DNA of 64,000 bases from Faecalibacterium sp. An122 (GCF_002160895.1 NZ_NFLL01000001.1:186001-250000); one strand, 5' to 3'; positions 9,456 to 20,954 are shown, counted from the stretch's first letter. The notes: generated by a model not told the origin, from the sequence alone. Translations and numbers: made by a program.

Positions 9456-9580
9456 ACATATCCTCGTTTCTGCGGTGTGTCCGGTTCTCAAGGAAAAGCA
9501 GCGCACGTATCATCCAACTGGCCTGCGCGGTGCTCAGCATTGAGATGTTTCTTACAAGAATTTTACTTGTACTTGATTTA

Positions 9581-9647
9581 AGTATAGTGTGGCAATGTAA
9601 AATGTGAAATCGGCAATATGTAAAATCTACGTAAAGGCCAGTTTACA
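9581..9647 (-). promoter_or_regulatory. Pho-box-like repeats and -10 of the phosphate operon
   Basis: The minus strand carries TTTACG (9635-9630), TTTACA (9624-9619), TTCACA (9608-9603) and TTTACA (9601-9596), plus an inverted TTTACA at 9642-9647. The first two are spaced 11 bp, as in Bacillus PhoP boxes. A TATACT (9586-9581) follows with no -35 hexamer, as expected for an activator-dependent promoter. I see nothing else in 9456-9580 or 9648-9730. Confidence 0.55.
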
Positions 9648-9730
9648 TAAAGCGATGGTTCACGTCCGCCTTCAACAGTATACAAGAGAATGGGCTCAGA
9701 CGCAATAAGACAAAAATGACCTTGTGGGAA

Positions 9731-9759
9731 TTGTAATCCCAACCGGTTTTGATTATAAT
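9731..9759 (+). promoter_or_regulatory. Promoter of the hprK operon with overlapping partial palindrome
   Basis: TTGTAA (9731-9736), 17-nt spacer, perfect TATAAT (9754-9759). The imperfect inverted repeat GGGAATTGTAATCCC (9726-9740) covers the -35 and could be an operator. Confidence 0.7.
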
Positions 9760-9848
9760 ATAAAAAATGGGAAATTTGCGCACAGCCTGCAAGTCCCGAC
9801 CGAAACGGACGGCTGCCGGACGCAGCCGGTCACAGGGAGGAAATAAGG

Positions 9849-10784
9849 ATGGAAAATTTTACCGTATCACTCGCCAAACTGTCCGAGCGGGTCAATATGG
9901 AGGTGGTCTACAGCCCCCGGGATCTGAGCGAAATCAACGTTGAGATCGCCGAGGTCAACCGCCCGGGCCTGTTCCTGGCGGGGTACTATGAGTACTTTGA
10001 CAATCTGCGTTTGCAGATCATGGGTCTGGCCGAGATGAACTTTCTGTCGGTCCAGACGCCCGACCGCCGCTATGAGGCCCTGGACCATCTGTTCGGCCAG
10101 ATGCCGCCGGCGGTGATTGTCTCCCGCAGCGATGAGCTGACCCCGTTCCCCGAGATGCTGGAGCTGGCTCAGAAGTATAAGGTTGCGCTGCTGCGCTCCA
10201 ACGAGGCCACCTGTGTTCTGATGGGCAGCCTCATCAGCTATCTGAACATGGAGCTGGCCCCCCGCATCACCCGGCACGGCGTTCTGGTGGAAGTGTACGG
10301 CGAGGGCATCCTGATCCTGGGCGACAGCGGCATCGGCAAGAGCGAGCTGGCCATTGAGCTGGTCAAGCGGGGCCACCGTCTGGTGGCCGACGACGCCGTC
10401 GAGCTGCGCAAGGTTTCCAACCGTCAGATCATGGGCACCGCCCCCGAGAATATCCGCCACTTCATCGAGCTGCGGGGCATCGGCATCGTCAACGTCGCCC
10501 GCGTATACGGCGTGGGCGCCGTCAAGGTCACCGAGACGGTGGACCTGGTGGTTCAGCTGGAAGCCTGGGACCCCACCAAAAACTATCAGCGCACCGGTCT
10601 GGAGACCGAGTACTACGAGATTCTGGGGGTCAAGATCCCCAGCACGGCCATTCCGGTTTCTCCCGGACGCAACCTGGCCGTGGTGCTGGAGACAGCCGCC
10701 ATCAACAACCGCCAGAAGAAGATGGGTTACAACGCAGCCAAGGAGCTGCTGATCCGTCTGGGTCTGGACGACACGGTAGACTGA
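9849..10784 (+). CDS. hprK: HPr kinase/phosphorylase
   Basis: A 311-residue bifunctional enzyme that phosphorylates and dephosphorylates Ser46 of the PTS protein HPr, the switch of carbon catabolite control in Firmicutes. The Walker A loop GDSGIGKS is at 158-165, the conserved His143 lies in RHGVLVEVYGEG, and the C-terminal signature RHFIELRGIGIVNV starts near 203. Length is typical (about 310). A GGGAGG site precedes the ATG. It is first in a run with murB, rapZ and whiA, a common Clostridia/Bacilli neighbourhood. Confidence 0.97.
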   Translation: MENFTVSLAKLSERVNMEVVYSPRDLSEINVEIAEVNRPGLFLAGYYEYFDNLRLQIMGLAEMNFLSVQTPDRRYEALDHLFGQMPPAVIVSRSDELTPFPEMLELAQKYKVALLRSNEATCVLMGSLISYLNMELAPRITRHGVLVEVYGEGILILGDSGIGKSELAIELVKRGHRLVADDAVELRKVSNRQIMGTAPENIRHFIELRGIGIVNVARVYGVGAVKVTETVDLVVQLEAWDPTKNYQRTGLETEYYEILGVKIPSTAIPVSPGRNLAVVLETAAINNRQKKMGYNAAKELLIRLGLDDTVD

Positions 10785-10796
10785 GAGGGCAGAGCC

Positions 10797-11711
10797 TTGG
10801 AACAGAACATCATCGACGCATTGAGAGCAGGGCTGGACGCAGCCGGCGTTCCCTATCAGGAACAGGAGCCGCTGTCCGCCCATACCACCTTTAAAATCGG
10901 CGGCCCGGCAGCTTTTTTCATCCGGCCCACCCGGGAAGAAGAGCTGTGCAAAGCCGTCACCCTGTGCAAATCCCTGTCGGTGCCCTGCTATATTCTGGGC
11001 AACGGCAGCAACATCCTCTTTGGGGATAAGGGCTGGAACGGCGCCGTCATCTGCCTGGCCGGCATGAAGGGCGAAATCCAGCAGGAAGGAGATACCCTGC
11101 GGGCTCCGGCCGGCATGCCCCTGAGCATGCTCTGCATGGCGGCCCTGCAGGCCGGGCTCACCGGTCTGGAATTTGCCTATGGCATTCCCGGCACCGTGGG
11201 CGGCGCCGTGTATATGAACGCCGGCGCCTACGGCGGAGAGATGAAGGACGTTCTGGTCTCGGTGCGGCACCTGACCGCCGAGGGCGAGATCGTGGAGACT
11301 CCCGCCGCCGGGCTGGATTTGAGCTATCGCCACAGCATCTTTGAGGACAACGGGGACTGCATCCTCTCGGCCCAGGTGCGGCTGACGCCGGGCGATCCTC
11401 AGAAAATCAGCGACCAGATGAACGAACTGATGGGCCGCCGCCGCGACAAGCAGCCCCTGGATAAACCCAGCGCAGGCAGCACCTTCAAGCGTCCGGTGGG
11501 CGCTTTTGCAGGCGCGCTGATCGAACAGTGCGGGCTGCGGGGCCACCGCCATGGCGGGGCCGCCATCAGCGAGAAGCACTGCGGCTTTGTGGTGAATCTG
11601 GGCGGGGCCACCTGCGCCGATGTGCTGGCCCTCTGCCAGGAAGTCCAGACCATTGTGAGGGAACAAACCGGCTTTACTCTGGAAAAGGAGATCCGGGTTG
11701 TAGAATGTTGA
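10797..11711 (+). CDS. murB: UDP-N-acetylenolpyruvoylglucosamine reductase
   Basis: A 304-residue FAD enzyme that reduces UDP-GlcNAc-enolpyruvate to UDP-MurNAc with NADPH in peptidoglycan precursor synthesis. The FAD-binding GNGSNILF is at 69-76 and PGTVGGAVYMNAGAYGGE at 131-148. Ser228 in AGSTFKRP is the proton donor, and the final EIRVVE holds the catalytic glutamate. The absence of the type I loop marks it as type II. The start is TTG 10797 with only a weak GAGAGGG site, 12 nt after hprK, so it probably relies on coupling. No ATG fits better. Confidence 0.96.
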   Translation: MEQNIIDALRAGLDAAGVPYQEQEPLSAHTTFKIGGPAAFFIRPTREEELCKAVTLCKSLSVPCYILGNGSNILFGDKGWNGAVICLAGMKGEIQQEGDTLRAPAGMPLSMLCMAALQAGLTGLEFAYGIPGTVGGAVYMNAGAYGGEMKDVLVSVRHLTAEGEIVETPAAGLDLSYRHSIFEDNGDCILSAQVRLTPGDPQKISDQMNELMGRRRDKQPLDKPSAGSTFKRPVGAFAGALIEQCGLRGHRHGGAAISEKHCGFVVNLGGATCADVLALCQEVQTIVREQTGFTLEKEIRVVEC

Positions 11712-11730
11712 AGGAAGTAGGGGAGCGGTT

Positions 11731-12594
11731 ATGGAGCTGTTGATTGTAAGCGGACTTTCGGGGGCGGGCAAATCCGTCTCGATGAATGCGCTGGAGGATA
11801 TCGGGTATTTCTGTATGGACAATATCCCGGCCTGGCTGCTGCCGAAAATCGTGGCCTTTTCCCGGGCCGGCGACAGCCAGCTGGACCGGGTGGCCATCTC
11901 GATGGACGTGCGGGGCTGCCGCACCCGGGAGGAAATCCGGGAGGCGCTGGCCCAGCTGGACCTGCAGCAGACGCCCTATAAAATCCTCTTTCTGGATGCC
12001 TCGGACGAGGTCCTCTGCCGCCGCTACAAAGAGACACGCCGCCGCCACCCCATCAGCCAGGCGGAGGATATCCCCACCACCGAGGCCCTGGCCCGGGAAC
12101 GGGAAATCCTGCAGCCCCTGCTGGACCGCGCCGACTACGTCATCGACTCCACTTTGCTGTCCACCGCCCAGAACAAGGAGCGGATCTGCGATCTGTTCCT
12201 GCCGGGCGGCGGGGCCAAGGCCGCCATGCGTCTGAACGTCATGTCCTTTGGGTTCAAGTTCGGTCTGCCGGGAGAGGCAGACCTGGTGCTGGACGTGCGC
12301 TGCCTGCCAAACCCCTTCTATGTGCCGGGCCTCAAGCATAAAACCGGCATGGACCAGGAAGTGGTGGACTATGTGATGCAGTTTGCCGAGTCCAGGGAGC
12401 TTTTGAAGCGGATTGAATATCTGCTGGATTACGCCATCCCCCTGTATGTCAAGGAAGGCAAGAGCGAGCTGACCATCGCAGTGGGATGCACCGGCGGCAA
12501 ACACCGCTCCATCACCTTTGCCCGCAAGATCGCCGAATACTGCGAACGGCTGGGCTATGCCGTCAGCATTCAGCACCGGGACGCCGCCCGGTAA
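11731..12594 (+). CDS. rapZ: RapZ/YvcJ-type nucleotide-binding protein
   Basis: A 287-residue protein with Walker A GLSGAGKS at 8-15 and the C-terminal RapZ domain (DVRCLPNPFYV, GCTGGKHRS). In Escherichia coli RapZ controls glmZ RNA decay. In Firmicutes the homologue YvcJ binds and hydrolyses nucleotides and has been linked to competence and wall metabolism. Its place between murB and whiA is the conserved Firmicute arrangement. A GGGGAG site precedes ATG 11731. Identity is firm; the exact role in this lineage is not known. Confidence 0.95.
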   Translation: MELLIVSGLSGAGKSVSMNALEDIGYFCMDNIPAWLLPKIVAFSRAGDSQLDRVAISMDVRGCRTREEIREALAQLDLQQTPYKILFLDASDEVLCRRYKETRRRHPISQAEDIPTTEALAREREILQPLLDRADYVIDSTLLSTAQNKERICDLFLPGGGAKAAMRLNVMSFGFKFGLPGEADLVLDVRCLPNPFYVPGLKHKTGMDQEVVDYVMQFAESRELLKRIEYLLDYAIPLYVKEGKSELTIAVGCTGGKHRSITFARKIAEYCERLGYAVSIQHRDAAR

Positions 12595-12622
12595 ACCTAT
12601 TATAAAAAGGAAGGAACAGAGC

Positions 12623-13555
12623 ATGAGCTTTGCCTCCGAGGCCAGATGCGAGATCGCCGGGCGGGAGCTCACCGGAGAAAATACCGTTCGGGCGGCCTGC
12701 TATGGGCTGGCCTGCTTTGCAAAACATTTTGATGCCAGGGGCCTGGTGATCCAGACCGAACAGGCCGAGACCGCCGACTATGCCCGGCAGTGCTTTGCGC
12801 GCTGTGGCATCCGCGGCGAGGTCCGCAGCCGGGATCACGCCAGCGGCCCCATGTATGAGTTCAGCATCAGCCAGCCGGAACAGGTGGGCCAGATGCACGC
12901 CCTTTTCGGGACCAATGGCAATGAGACAAGCCTCCAGATTGACCCGGCCCTGATCCGCAGCCCCAAGAGCGTCAGCGCCTATGTAGGGGCTGCATTTCTC
13001 TGCTGCGGCACCGTCACCGATCCCCAGAAAGGCTATCATCTCGAATTTACCACCCCGCGCACCAATCTGGCGCGGGATTTTGAAGCTCTGCTGGCAGAGC
13101 ATGAGTTTGCCCCCCGGCGCAGCCGCCGCAAAGGGGTCAACGTTGTTTATCTCAAGGCCTGTGCCAACATTCAGTCCCTGCTGGTTTTCATGGGGGCAGA
13201 AAAGGCCGCCGGCCTGATGAACACTGAGCGGGCCGTCAAGTCGGTCCGCAATCAGGTCAACCGCTACACCAACTGCGAGACCGCCAACCTGGGCAAGATG
13301 GTGCGGGCCAACGCCTCGGCCATCAAGGCGCTGCGGTATCTTCAGGAGCAGGATGCTCTGGAGACTCTGCCTGAGCCGCTGCGGGAAACCGCCGTCAAGC
13401 GGCTTCAGTATCCGGAGCTGTCTCTGGCGGCTCTGTGCGAAACATTTGAGCCGCGGCCCAGCAAATCGGGCCTGGCCCATCGGCTGAAACGCCTGGAGGC
13501 GATGTCGGCCGACCTGCGGGCCCGGAAAGAAGGGGGAAATCCACACCGTGAGTGA
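12623..13555 (+). CDS. whiA: WhiA family DNA-binding regulator
   Basis: A 310-residue protein with an N-terminal domain of the degenerate LAGLIDADG-homing-endonuclease type (about 1-200, including AYVGAAFLCCGTVTDP) and a C-terminal helix-turn-helix (about 255-305, LSLAALCETFEPRPSKSG). WhiA controls sporulation-septum genes in Streptomyces and influences division and chromosome segregation in Bacillus. I start it at ATG 12623, with AAGGAA upstream; the frame stays open further 5' only through the end of rapZ. It overlaps the dnaE start by 8 nt. Confidence 0.95.
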   Translation: MSFASEARCEIAGRELTGENTVRAACYGLACFAKHFDARGLVIQTEQAETADYARQCFARCGIRGEVRSRDHASGPMYEFSISQPEQVGQMHALFGTNGNETSLQIDPALIRSPKSVSAYVGAAFLCCGTVTDPQKGYHLEFTTPRTNLARDFEALLAEHEFAPRRSRRKGVNVVYLKACANIQSLLVFMGAEKAAGLMNTERAVKSVRNQVNRYTNCETANLGKMVRANASAIKALRYLQEQDALETLPEPLRETAVKRLQYPELSLAALCETFEPRPSKSGLAHRLKRLEAMSADLRARKEGGNPHRE

Positions 13556-16500
13556 ATCCACCGCCGCACAGCGCGGCTTTGTGCACCTGCATCTTCACAC
13601 CGAATACAGCCTGCTGGACGGTGCCTGCCGGATTGACCAGCTGATGGACCGGGTCAAGGAATGCGGCCAGACCGCCGTCGCCTGCACCGACCACGGCGTC
13701 ATGTACGGCTGCGTGCAGTTTTACAAGGCCGCCAAAAAGGCCGGCATTCAGCCCATCATCGGGTGCGAGGTCTATGTGGCCACCCGCACCCGGTTTGACA
13801 AGGTCAACAAGATCGACGGCAATAATCATCTGATCCTGCTGTGCAAGAATGAAACCGGCTACAAAAATCTCATCAAGATGGTGTCGGCCGCCTTCACCGA
13901 GGGCTTTTATTCCAAGCCCCGGGTGGACAAGCAGCTGCTGGAACAGTACCATGAGGGCCTGATCTGCCTGTCGGCCTGCCTGGCGGGCGAAATCCCCCAG
14001 GCCCTGCTGGCAGGGGACTATGAGCGTGCCAAATCCGCCGCCCTCTGGTACAACGACCTGTTTGGACAGGGGAACTACTACATCGAGCTGCAGGACCACG
14101 GCCTGGCCCAGGACGAAACCGTCCTGCCCCAGCTGATCCAGCTGGCCCGGGATACCGGCATCCCCATGGCGGCCACCAACGACGCCCACTACCTCCGCAA
14201 GGAGGACGCCCGGGTTCAGGAAATCCTGCTGTGCATCCAGACCGGCAAGACCATCCAGGACGCCGACAAGATGGAGTTCCAGACCGACGAGTTCTACGTC
14301 AAAACCACCGATGAGATGTACGATCTCTTTTCGATGGTGCCGGAGGCCTGCGCCAATACCGTCAAAATTGCCGAGCAGTGCCAGTTTGATTTTGACTTTG
14401 GCCACACCAAGATTCCATACTATAAGGCTCCCGACGGGATGGATAACCAGGCTTACTTTGAAAAGCTCTGCTGGGAAGGCCTGGAGCGCCGGTATGGCCC
14501 CGATGTTCCCGAGGCCAACAAGGAGCGTCTGGCCTATGAAATCGGCGTCATCCGCTCCATGGGCTACACCAACTACTACCTGATTGTCTTTGACTATATC
14601 AATTTCGCCAAGAGCCAGAATATCCCGGTGGGACCGGGACGCGGTTCGGGCGCTGGCAGTATCGCAGCCTACTGCGTGGGAATCACCGACATCGACCCCA
14701 TCCGGTATAATCTGATTTTCGAGCGGTTTCTCAATCCCGAGCGAGTCAGCATGCCGGACTTCGACGTGGATTTCTGCTACGAGCGCCGCCAGGAGGTCAT
14801 TGATTACGTCAACCGGAAATACGGCTCGGACCATGTGGCGCAGATCGTCACCTTCGGTACCATGGCCGCCCGCAACGCAATTCGGGACGTGGGACGGGTG
14901 ATGGGCCTGCCGTACCAGAACGTGGATACGGTGGCCAAGCAGGTCCCCATGGAACTCAAGATGACCCTGAAACGGGCTCTGGAGGTTTCCAGCGAGCTGA
15001 AAAAGATGTACGACGCTGACCCTCAGGTCAAGGAATTGATCGACACCGCCGCCAAGGTGGAAGGCATGCCGCGGCACGCCTCCACCCACGCCGCCGGCGT
15101 GGTCATTACCCCGGAGCCGGTGGACTACTATCTGCCTCTGGCCACCAACGACGGTCTGCCGGTCACCCAGTTCAACATGACCGAGATCGAGGAGCTTGGC
15201 CTGCTCAAGATGGACTTTCTGGGGCTGCGCACCCTGACGGTCATCCGGGACGCGGAAACTGCTGTCCAGAAAAAGGAGCCCGGCTTCACCATGGCTCATC
15301 TGGACTACGACGATAAGGAAACCTATCAGATGCTGGGCCGCGGTGAGACCGAAGGCGTGTTCCAGCTGGAATCTTCGGGCATGCGTCAGGTCCTAATGGG
15401 CCTGCAGCCGGAGAACCTGGAAGACGTCATCGCTCTCATCAGCCTGTACCGGCCCGGCCCCATGGATTCCATCCCCACGTATCTGCGCAACCGCCACGAG
15501 CCGGACAAGATCAGCTACAAAACGCCCCAGCTGGCCCACATCCTGGACGTCACCAACGGGTGCATCGTCTATCAGGAACAGGTCATGCAGATTTTCCGGG
15601 AGCTGGCGGGCTTCTCCTTTGGCCAGGCCGACAACGTCCGCCGGGCCATGAGCAAAAAGAAGCACGACGTCATGGAGGCTGAGCGGGAACATTTTGTCCA
15701 TGGATGCACCGAGCCGGGGCACGAGTGTCCAGGCTGCGTGGCCAACGGCATTTCGGAGCAGGTGGCCAATGAGATCTACGACGAAATGTCCAGCTTCGCG
15801 TCCTACGCCTTCAACAAGAGCCATGCGGCCTGCTATGCCTATGTGGCGTACCAGACCGCCTACCTCAAGTGTCATTATCCGGCCGAGTTCATGGCGGCCC
15901 TGCTGACCAGCGTTCTGGATAACACCGACAAGGTCATCGAGTACACCGCCGAGTGTTCCCGGCTGGGCATCCGGGTTCTGCCGCCGGATATCAATATTTC
16001 GGGCGGCGGCTTCACCGCCGACGGCACCGGCCAGATTCGCTTTGGCCTCAACGCCGTCAAGAACGTGGGCCGCAACCTGATCGAGAATGTGGTCCGGGAG
16101 AGGGAAGGGAAACCATTCTCCAGCCTCTACGATTTCTGCAAGCGGATGCACGGCAACGAATTGAACCGCCGGGCCGTGGAGTGCCTCATCAAGGCAGGCG
16201 CCTTTGACTGCATGGGCACCACCCGCCGCAGCCAGGTGGAAGCGGTGGAGGGCATCCTGAAAAGCGTCGAGAACGACGCCCGCCGGAATCTGGAAGGCCA
16301 GCTGGACCTGTTCGCCGTCATGGCCGGCGGGGAAGAACCGGTCTCGGATGGCTATGAGCTGCAGAACCTGCCTGAATATCCCCACGGCGACCTGCTTAAA
16401 ATGGAGAAGGAGGTCAGCGGACTGTACCTTTCGGGTCATCCGCTGGACGCCTACCGGGAGCAGTCGGCCAGGTACGCCTCCCACAGCATCAAGATGCTGA

Positions 16501-17051
16501 CAGGGGAGGACGCCCATCAGCTGGACAATACCAAGGTGCGGATCGTCTGTACCGTGGTCAAAAACCGGATGATGACCACCAAGAACAACTCCATGATGGC
16601 CTTTACCAGCGTGGAGGACCTGACCGGCACGCTGGAAGTTATTGTGTTCCCGCGGGTGCTGGACACCTTCCGGGATTCTCTGCAGGAAAACGCCGTCGTG
16701 GTCATCGACGGCCGGCTGTCGGTGCGGGAGGACGAACCCGCCAAGCTGATGGCCGAGTCCATCATCCCCATCGACCGGTACAACCCGGCCGCGCCGGAGG
16801 ACTATCACCCCGATCCCGTCAAGGAAGCACCCCGGCGGCTGTATATCCGTTTGCCGTCCCGCAGCAGCCGGGAATACGACAAGGTCATCAACCTGCTCGA
16901 AATCTTTGACGGAAATATTCCGGTTATTTTGTATTTATGCGACACCCAAAAAAAGCTCGCTGTACCGCGCCGGCTGTACACGTCGGGGCATCCGCTGCTT
17001 TACCGGGAGCTGGAACGGCTGCTGGGTAAGGGAAATGTTGCAACAAAATAA
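13548..17051 (+). CDS. dnaE: DNA polymerase III alpha subunit
   Basis: A 1167-residue replicative polymerase of the DnaE type. The N-terminal PHP domain begins VHLHLHTEYSLLDGA. The palm carries Asp404 and Asp406 in PDFDVDF, with GPGRGSGAGS just before it. Helix-hairpin-helix and an OB-fold (VRIVCTVVKNRMM) follow near the C-terminus. There is no proofreading exonuclease insertion, so it is not PolC. It starts at GTG 13548 inside the end of whiA. Clostridia normally also carry PolC elsewhere; DnaE then extends primers or supports the lagging strand. Confidence 0.97.
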   Translation: MSESTAAQRGFVHLHLHTEYSLLDGACRIDQLMDRVKECGQTAVACTDHGVMYGCVQFYKAAKKAGIQPIIGCEVYVATRTRFDKVNKIDGNNHLILLCKNETGYKNLIKMVSAAFTEGFYSKPRVDKQLLEQYHEGLICLSACLAGEIPQALLAGDYERAKSAALWYNDLFGQGNYYIELQDHGLAQDETVLPQLIQLARDTGIPMAATNDAHYLRKEDARVQEILLCIQTGKTIQDADKMEFQTDEFYVKTTDEMYDLFSMVPEACANTVKIAEQCQFDFDFGHTKIPYYKAPDGMDNQAYFEKLCWEGLERRYGPDVPEANKERLAYEIGVIRSMGYTNYYLIVFDYINFAKSQNIPVGPGRGSGAGSIAAYCVGITDIDPIRYNLIFERFLNPERVSMPDFDVDFCYERRQEVIDYVNRKYGSDHVAQIVTFGTMAARNAIRDVGRVMGLPYQNVDTVAKQVPMELKMTLKRALEVSSELKKMYDADPQVKELIDTAAKVEGMPRHASTHAAGVVITPEPVDYYLPLATNDGLPVTQFNMTEIEELGLLKMDFLGLRTLTVIRDAETAVQKKEPGFTMAHLDYDDKETYQMLGRGETEGVFQLESSGMRQVLMGLQPENLEDVIALISLYRPGPMDSIPTYLRNRHEPDKISYKTPQLAHILDVTNGCIVYQEQVMQIFRELAGFSFGQADNVRRAMSKKKHDVMEAEREHFVHGCTEPGHECPGCVANGISEQVANEIYDEMSSFASYAFNKSHAACYAYVAYQTAYLKCHYPAEFMAALLTSVLDNTDKVIEYTAECSRLGIRVLPPDINISGGGFTADGTGQIRFGLNAVKNVGRNLIENVVREREGKPFSSLYDFCKRMHGNELNRRAVECLIKAGAFDCMGTTRRSQVEAVEGILKSVENDARRNLEGQLDLFAVMAGGEEPVSDGYELQNLPEYPHGDLLKMEKEVSGLYLSGHPLDAYREQSARYASHSIKMLTGEDAHQLDNTKVRIVCTVVKNRMMTTKNNSMMAFTSVEDLTGTLEVIVFPRVLDTFRDSLQENAVVVIDGRLSVREDEPAKLMAESIIPIDRYNPAAPEDYHPDPVKEAPRRLYIRLPSRSSREYDKVINLLEIFDGNIPVILYLCDTQKKLAVPRRLYTSGHPLLYRELERLLGKGNVATK

Positions 17052-17084
17052 CATGTATGTGAGTGAATCGAGACGGGTGCACTG

Positions 17085-17113
17085 TTTTCAAACTGGACAA
17101 AATGTGCTATAAT
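17085..17113 (+). promoter_or_regulatory. Promoter of pfkA
   Basis: TTTTCA (17085-17090), 17-nt spacer, perfect TATAAT (17108-17113) with extended TGC. It leaves a 5' UTR of about 165 nt. Confidence 0.7.
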
Positions 17114-17156
17114 GTCTGTAATACGGCACAGGCCCATGGGTCTTTGCTGCACATCG

Positions 17157-17178
17157 GCCGGGACGGCAGGGTCCCGGC
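17157..17178 (+). other. GC-rich hairpin in the pfkA 5' UTR
   Basis: GCCGGGAC (17157-17164) pairs with GTCCCGGC (17171-17178) around a 6-nt loop. No T-run follows, so it is not a terminator. It may stabilise the mRNA or form part of a regulatory leader. Confidence 0.5.
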
Positions 17179-17286
17179 TGAGGCAGACTTCCCCCTCAAA
17201 AGGGCAGGGAAGGAGCCACTGGGAATGAGAAGGATTGAAACATTTATAAAAGGGAAAAGGCATATGTGAATGGGAGGATTTCCACT

Positions 17287-18261
17287 ATGGAGAGACAGAT
17301 CAAATCCATTGGCGTACTGACCAGCGGCGGCGACGCACCTGGCATGAATGCAGCGGTGCGTGCAGTCGTTCGTACTGGCATCCACAAAGGTTACCGTATG
17401 ATCGGCATTCAGCGCGGCTACAACGGCCTGCTGAACGGCGAGTGCTACGAGATGAACCTGCGCAGTGTCTCGAATATCATTCAGGACGGCGGTACGATCC
17501 TGTATACGGCCCGCTGCCTGGAGTTCAAGACCAAGGAAGGTCAGGACAAGGGCGCAGCCAAGTGCCGTGAGCTGGGCATCGATGCCCTGGTTGTCATTGG
17601 CGGCGACGGCTCCTACCGCGGCGCCCGTGCGCTGGCTCACCGCGGCATCCCGATGATCGGCCTGCCCGGCACCATCGACAACGATATCGCCTGCACCGAC
17701 TACACCGTCGGCTACGACACCGCCATGAACACCGCCATGGAGATGATCGACAAGCTGCGCGACACCACCCAGAGCCATGACCGCTGCAGCGTTGTCGAGG
17801 TTATGGGCCGCAACGCCGGCTACATTGCTCTGAACGTGGCCATTGCTTCGGGCGCCATGGCTGTGCTGCTGCCGGAGTACGAGTTCGATATGCAGCGGGA
17901 CATCCTGGACCGCATCGAGATGACCAAGAAGACCGGCAAGAATCACTTCATCATCATTGTTGCCGAGGGCGTGGGCCATGCACAGGAGATCGCCAACGAG
18001 ATCCAGGCCCGCACCGGCATCGATTCCCGCGCCACCATTCTGGGCCACGTGCAGCGCGGCGGTTCGCCCACCCTGCGTGACCGCGTGAATGCTTCGGCCA
18101 TGGGCTATCGCGCCGTCTGCCTGATCGAAGAGGGCAAGTTCAACCGCATCGTCGGTATGCGCGGCGAGACTCTGGTGGACTACCCTGTGGACGAAGCTCT
18201 GGAGATGACCAAGTCTCTCGACCCCGTCCTGATTGACGTCTGCAACACCATTTCGATCTGA
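17287..18261 (+). CDS. pfkA: 6-phosphofructokinase, ATP-dependent
   Basis: A 324-residue glycolytic enzyme making fructose-1,6-bisphosphate. GGDAPGMN is at 14-21 and GGDGS at 105-109, where Gly108 rather than Asp points to ATP and not pyrophosphate as donor. PGTIDND carries the catalytic Asp131, followed by TVGYDTA. Length matches bacterial PfkA (about 320). I start it at ATG 17287 with GGGAGG upstream; the in-frame ATG at 17266 would precede that site. Monocistronic, with its own promoter and a strong terminator. Codon use looks highly optimised. Confidence 0.97.
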   Translation: MERQIKSIGVLTSGGDAPGMNAAVRAVVRTGIHKGYRMIGIQRGYNGLLNGECYEMNLRSVSNIIQDGGTILYTARCLEFKTKEGQDKGAAKCRELGIDALVVIGGDGSYRGARALAHRGIPMIGLPGTIDNDIACTDYTVGYDTAMNTAMEMIDKLRDTTQSHDRCSVVEVMGRNAGYIALNVAIASGAMAVLLPEYEFDMQRDILDRIEMTKKTGKNHFIIIVAEGVGHAQEIANEIQARTGIDSRATILGHVQRGGSPTLRDRVNASAMGYRAVCLIEEGKFNRIVGMRGETLVDYPVDEALEMTKSLDPVLIDVCNTISI

Positions 18262-18293
18262 TTTCTGAATCGGACCCAGCGTTACATTGACTG

Positions 18294-18340
18294 CAGCGCA
18301 CCGCGGCAGGTTCATCCTGCCCGGTGCGCTGTATTTTTTT
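18294..18340 (+). terminator. Terminator of pfkA
   Basis: CAGCGCACCGCGGCAGG (18294-18310) pairs with CCTGCCCGGTGCGCTG (18316-18331), followed by TATTTTTTT. Confidence 0.93.
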
Positions 18341-18577
18341 GCCCTCCGGCAGAATCGAATTCAAAAACATGCGTACCAACGCGCTATAAAATAACGATAA
18401 TACGTTTTGTATATTGCCGAGAGATTTACAGTCAACTATAAGGGAGAGCTATCCATCCTTTTTCTTGAAATGATAATATTGTGCTATGAACGTGAATTTC
18501 AACGGAGTGCGGACATTTTTTGCGATTTGAGACTGAACAAGCGACACTTTTTGTCGTTTGTTTTTGCCTGTCGGTCG
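18341..18577. other. Intergenic stretch with one hairpin
   Basis: This AT-richer gap between pfkA and the ligA promoter has no convincing gene. It holds one perfect-looking stem, AACAAGCGACA (18536-18546) with TGTCGTTTGTT (18552-18562), 11 bp including one G-U, loop CTTTT, followed by TTT. It could be a weak terminator on either strand. I see nothing else in it. Confidence 0.5.
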
Positions 18578-20648
<2,071 letters not shown>

Positions 20649-20721
20649 GCGCAACCCGAGCTGATGGAACAGAAAGATAAACCGGCGGGCTAAAATTCCC
20701 AAAATATGGCAATTTTTGCTG

Positions 20722-20750
20722 TTGAATAGACTGGTAAAATATGGTAAAAT
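20722..20750 (+). promoter_or_regulatory. Promoter of spo0A
   Basis: TTGAAT (20722-20727), 17-nt spacer, TAAAAT (20745-20750). This is a vegetative-type promoter; I see no convincing sigma-H promoter or Spo0A box (TTCGACA) nearby. Confidence 0.6.
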
Positions 20751-20954
20751 CTATGGTGCAAGGACGGGGTGCATCTGATTCGCCGAAACGGCCAGGGAAT
20801 GCTCGAAAAAGCGCTTGCTGCAATGCTTTTGTGGAAAAGACGCCGGTGCAAGGCCTCTCATGCGCCCCTTGGAGTGATACCGCGAACTTCCGGCCGCTGT
20901 GTCGGCAGCGGCGGGCTTGACTGGGTTCATTATACGCATGGGAGGAGAACAATC
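20751..20954 (+). other. spo0A 5' UTR
   Basis: About 200 nt of leader. It stays open in the spo0A frame back to an ATG at 20769, but that extension (62 residues, basic, low complexity) has no family counterpart and no good ribosome site. A short hairpin, GCCGCTG (20893-20899) with CAGCGGC (20906-20912), is visible. Confidence 0.5.

Noticed and set aside
9867-11924. A 685-codon minus-strand frame opposite hprK and murB
   Set aside because: hprK and murB have complete motifs on the plus strand. The antisense product has no recognisable domain.
20769-20954. N-terminal extension of Spo0A from ATG 20769
   Set aside because: It lacks a ribosome site, has no counterpart in Spo0A, and the strong GGAGGAG site precedes ATG 20955.
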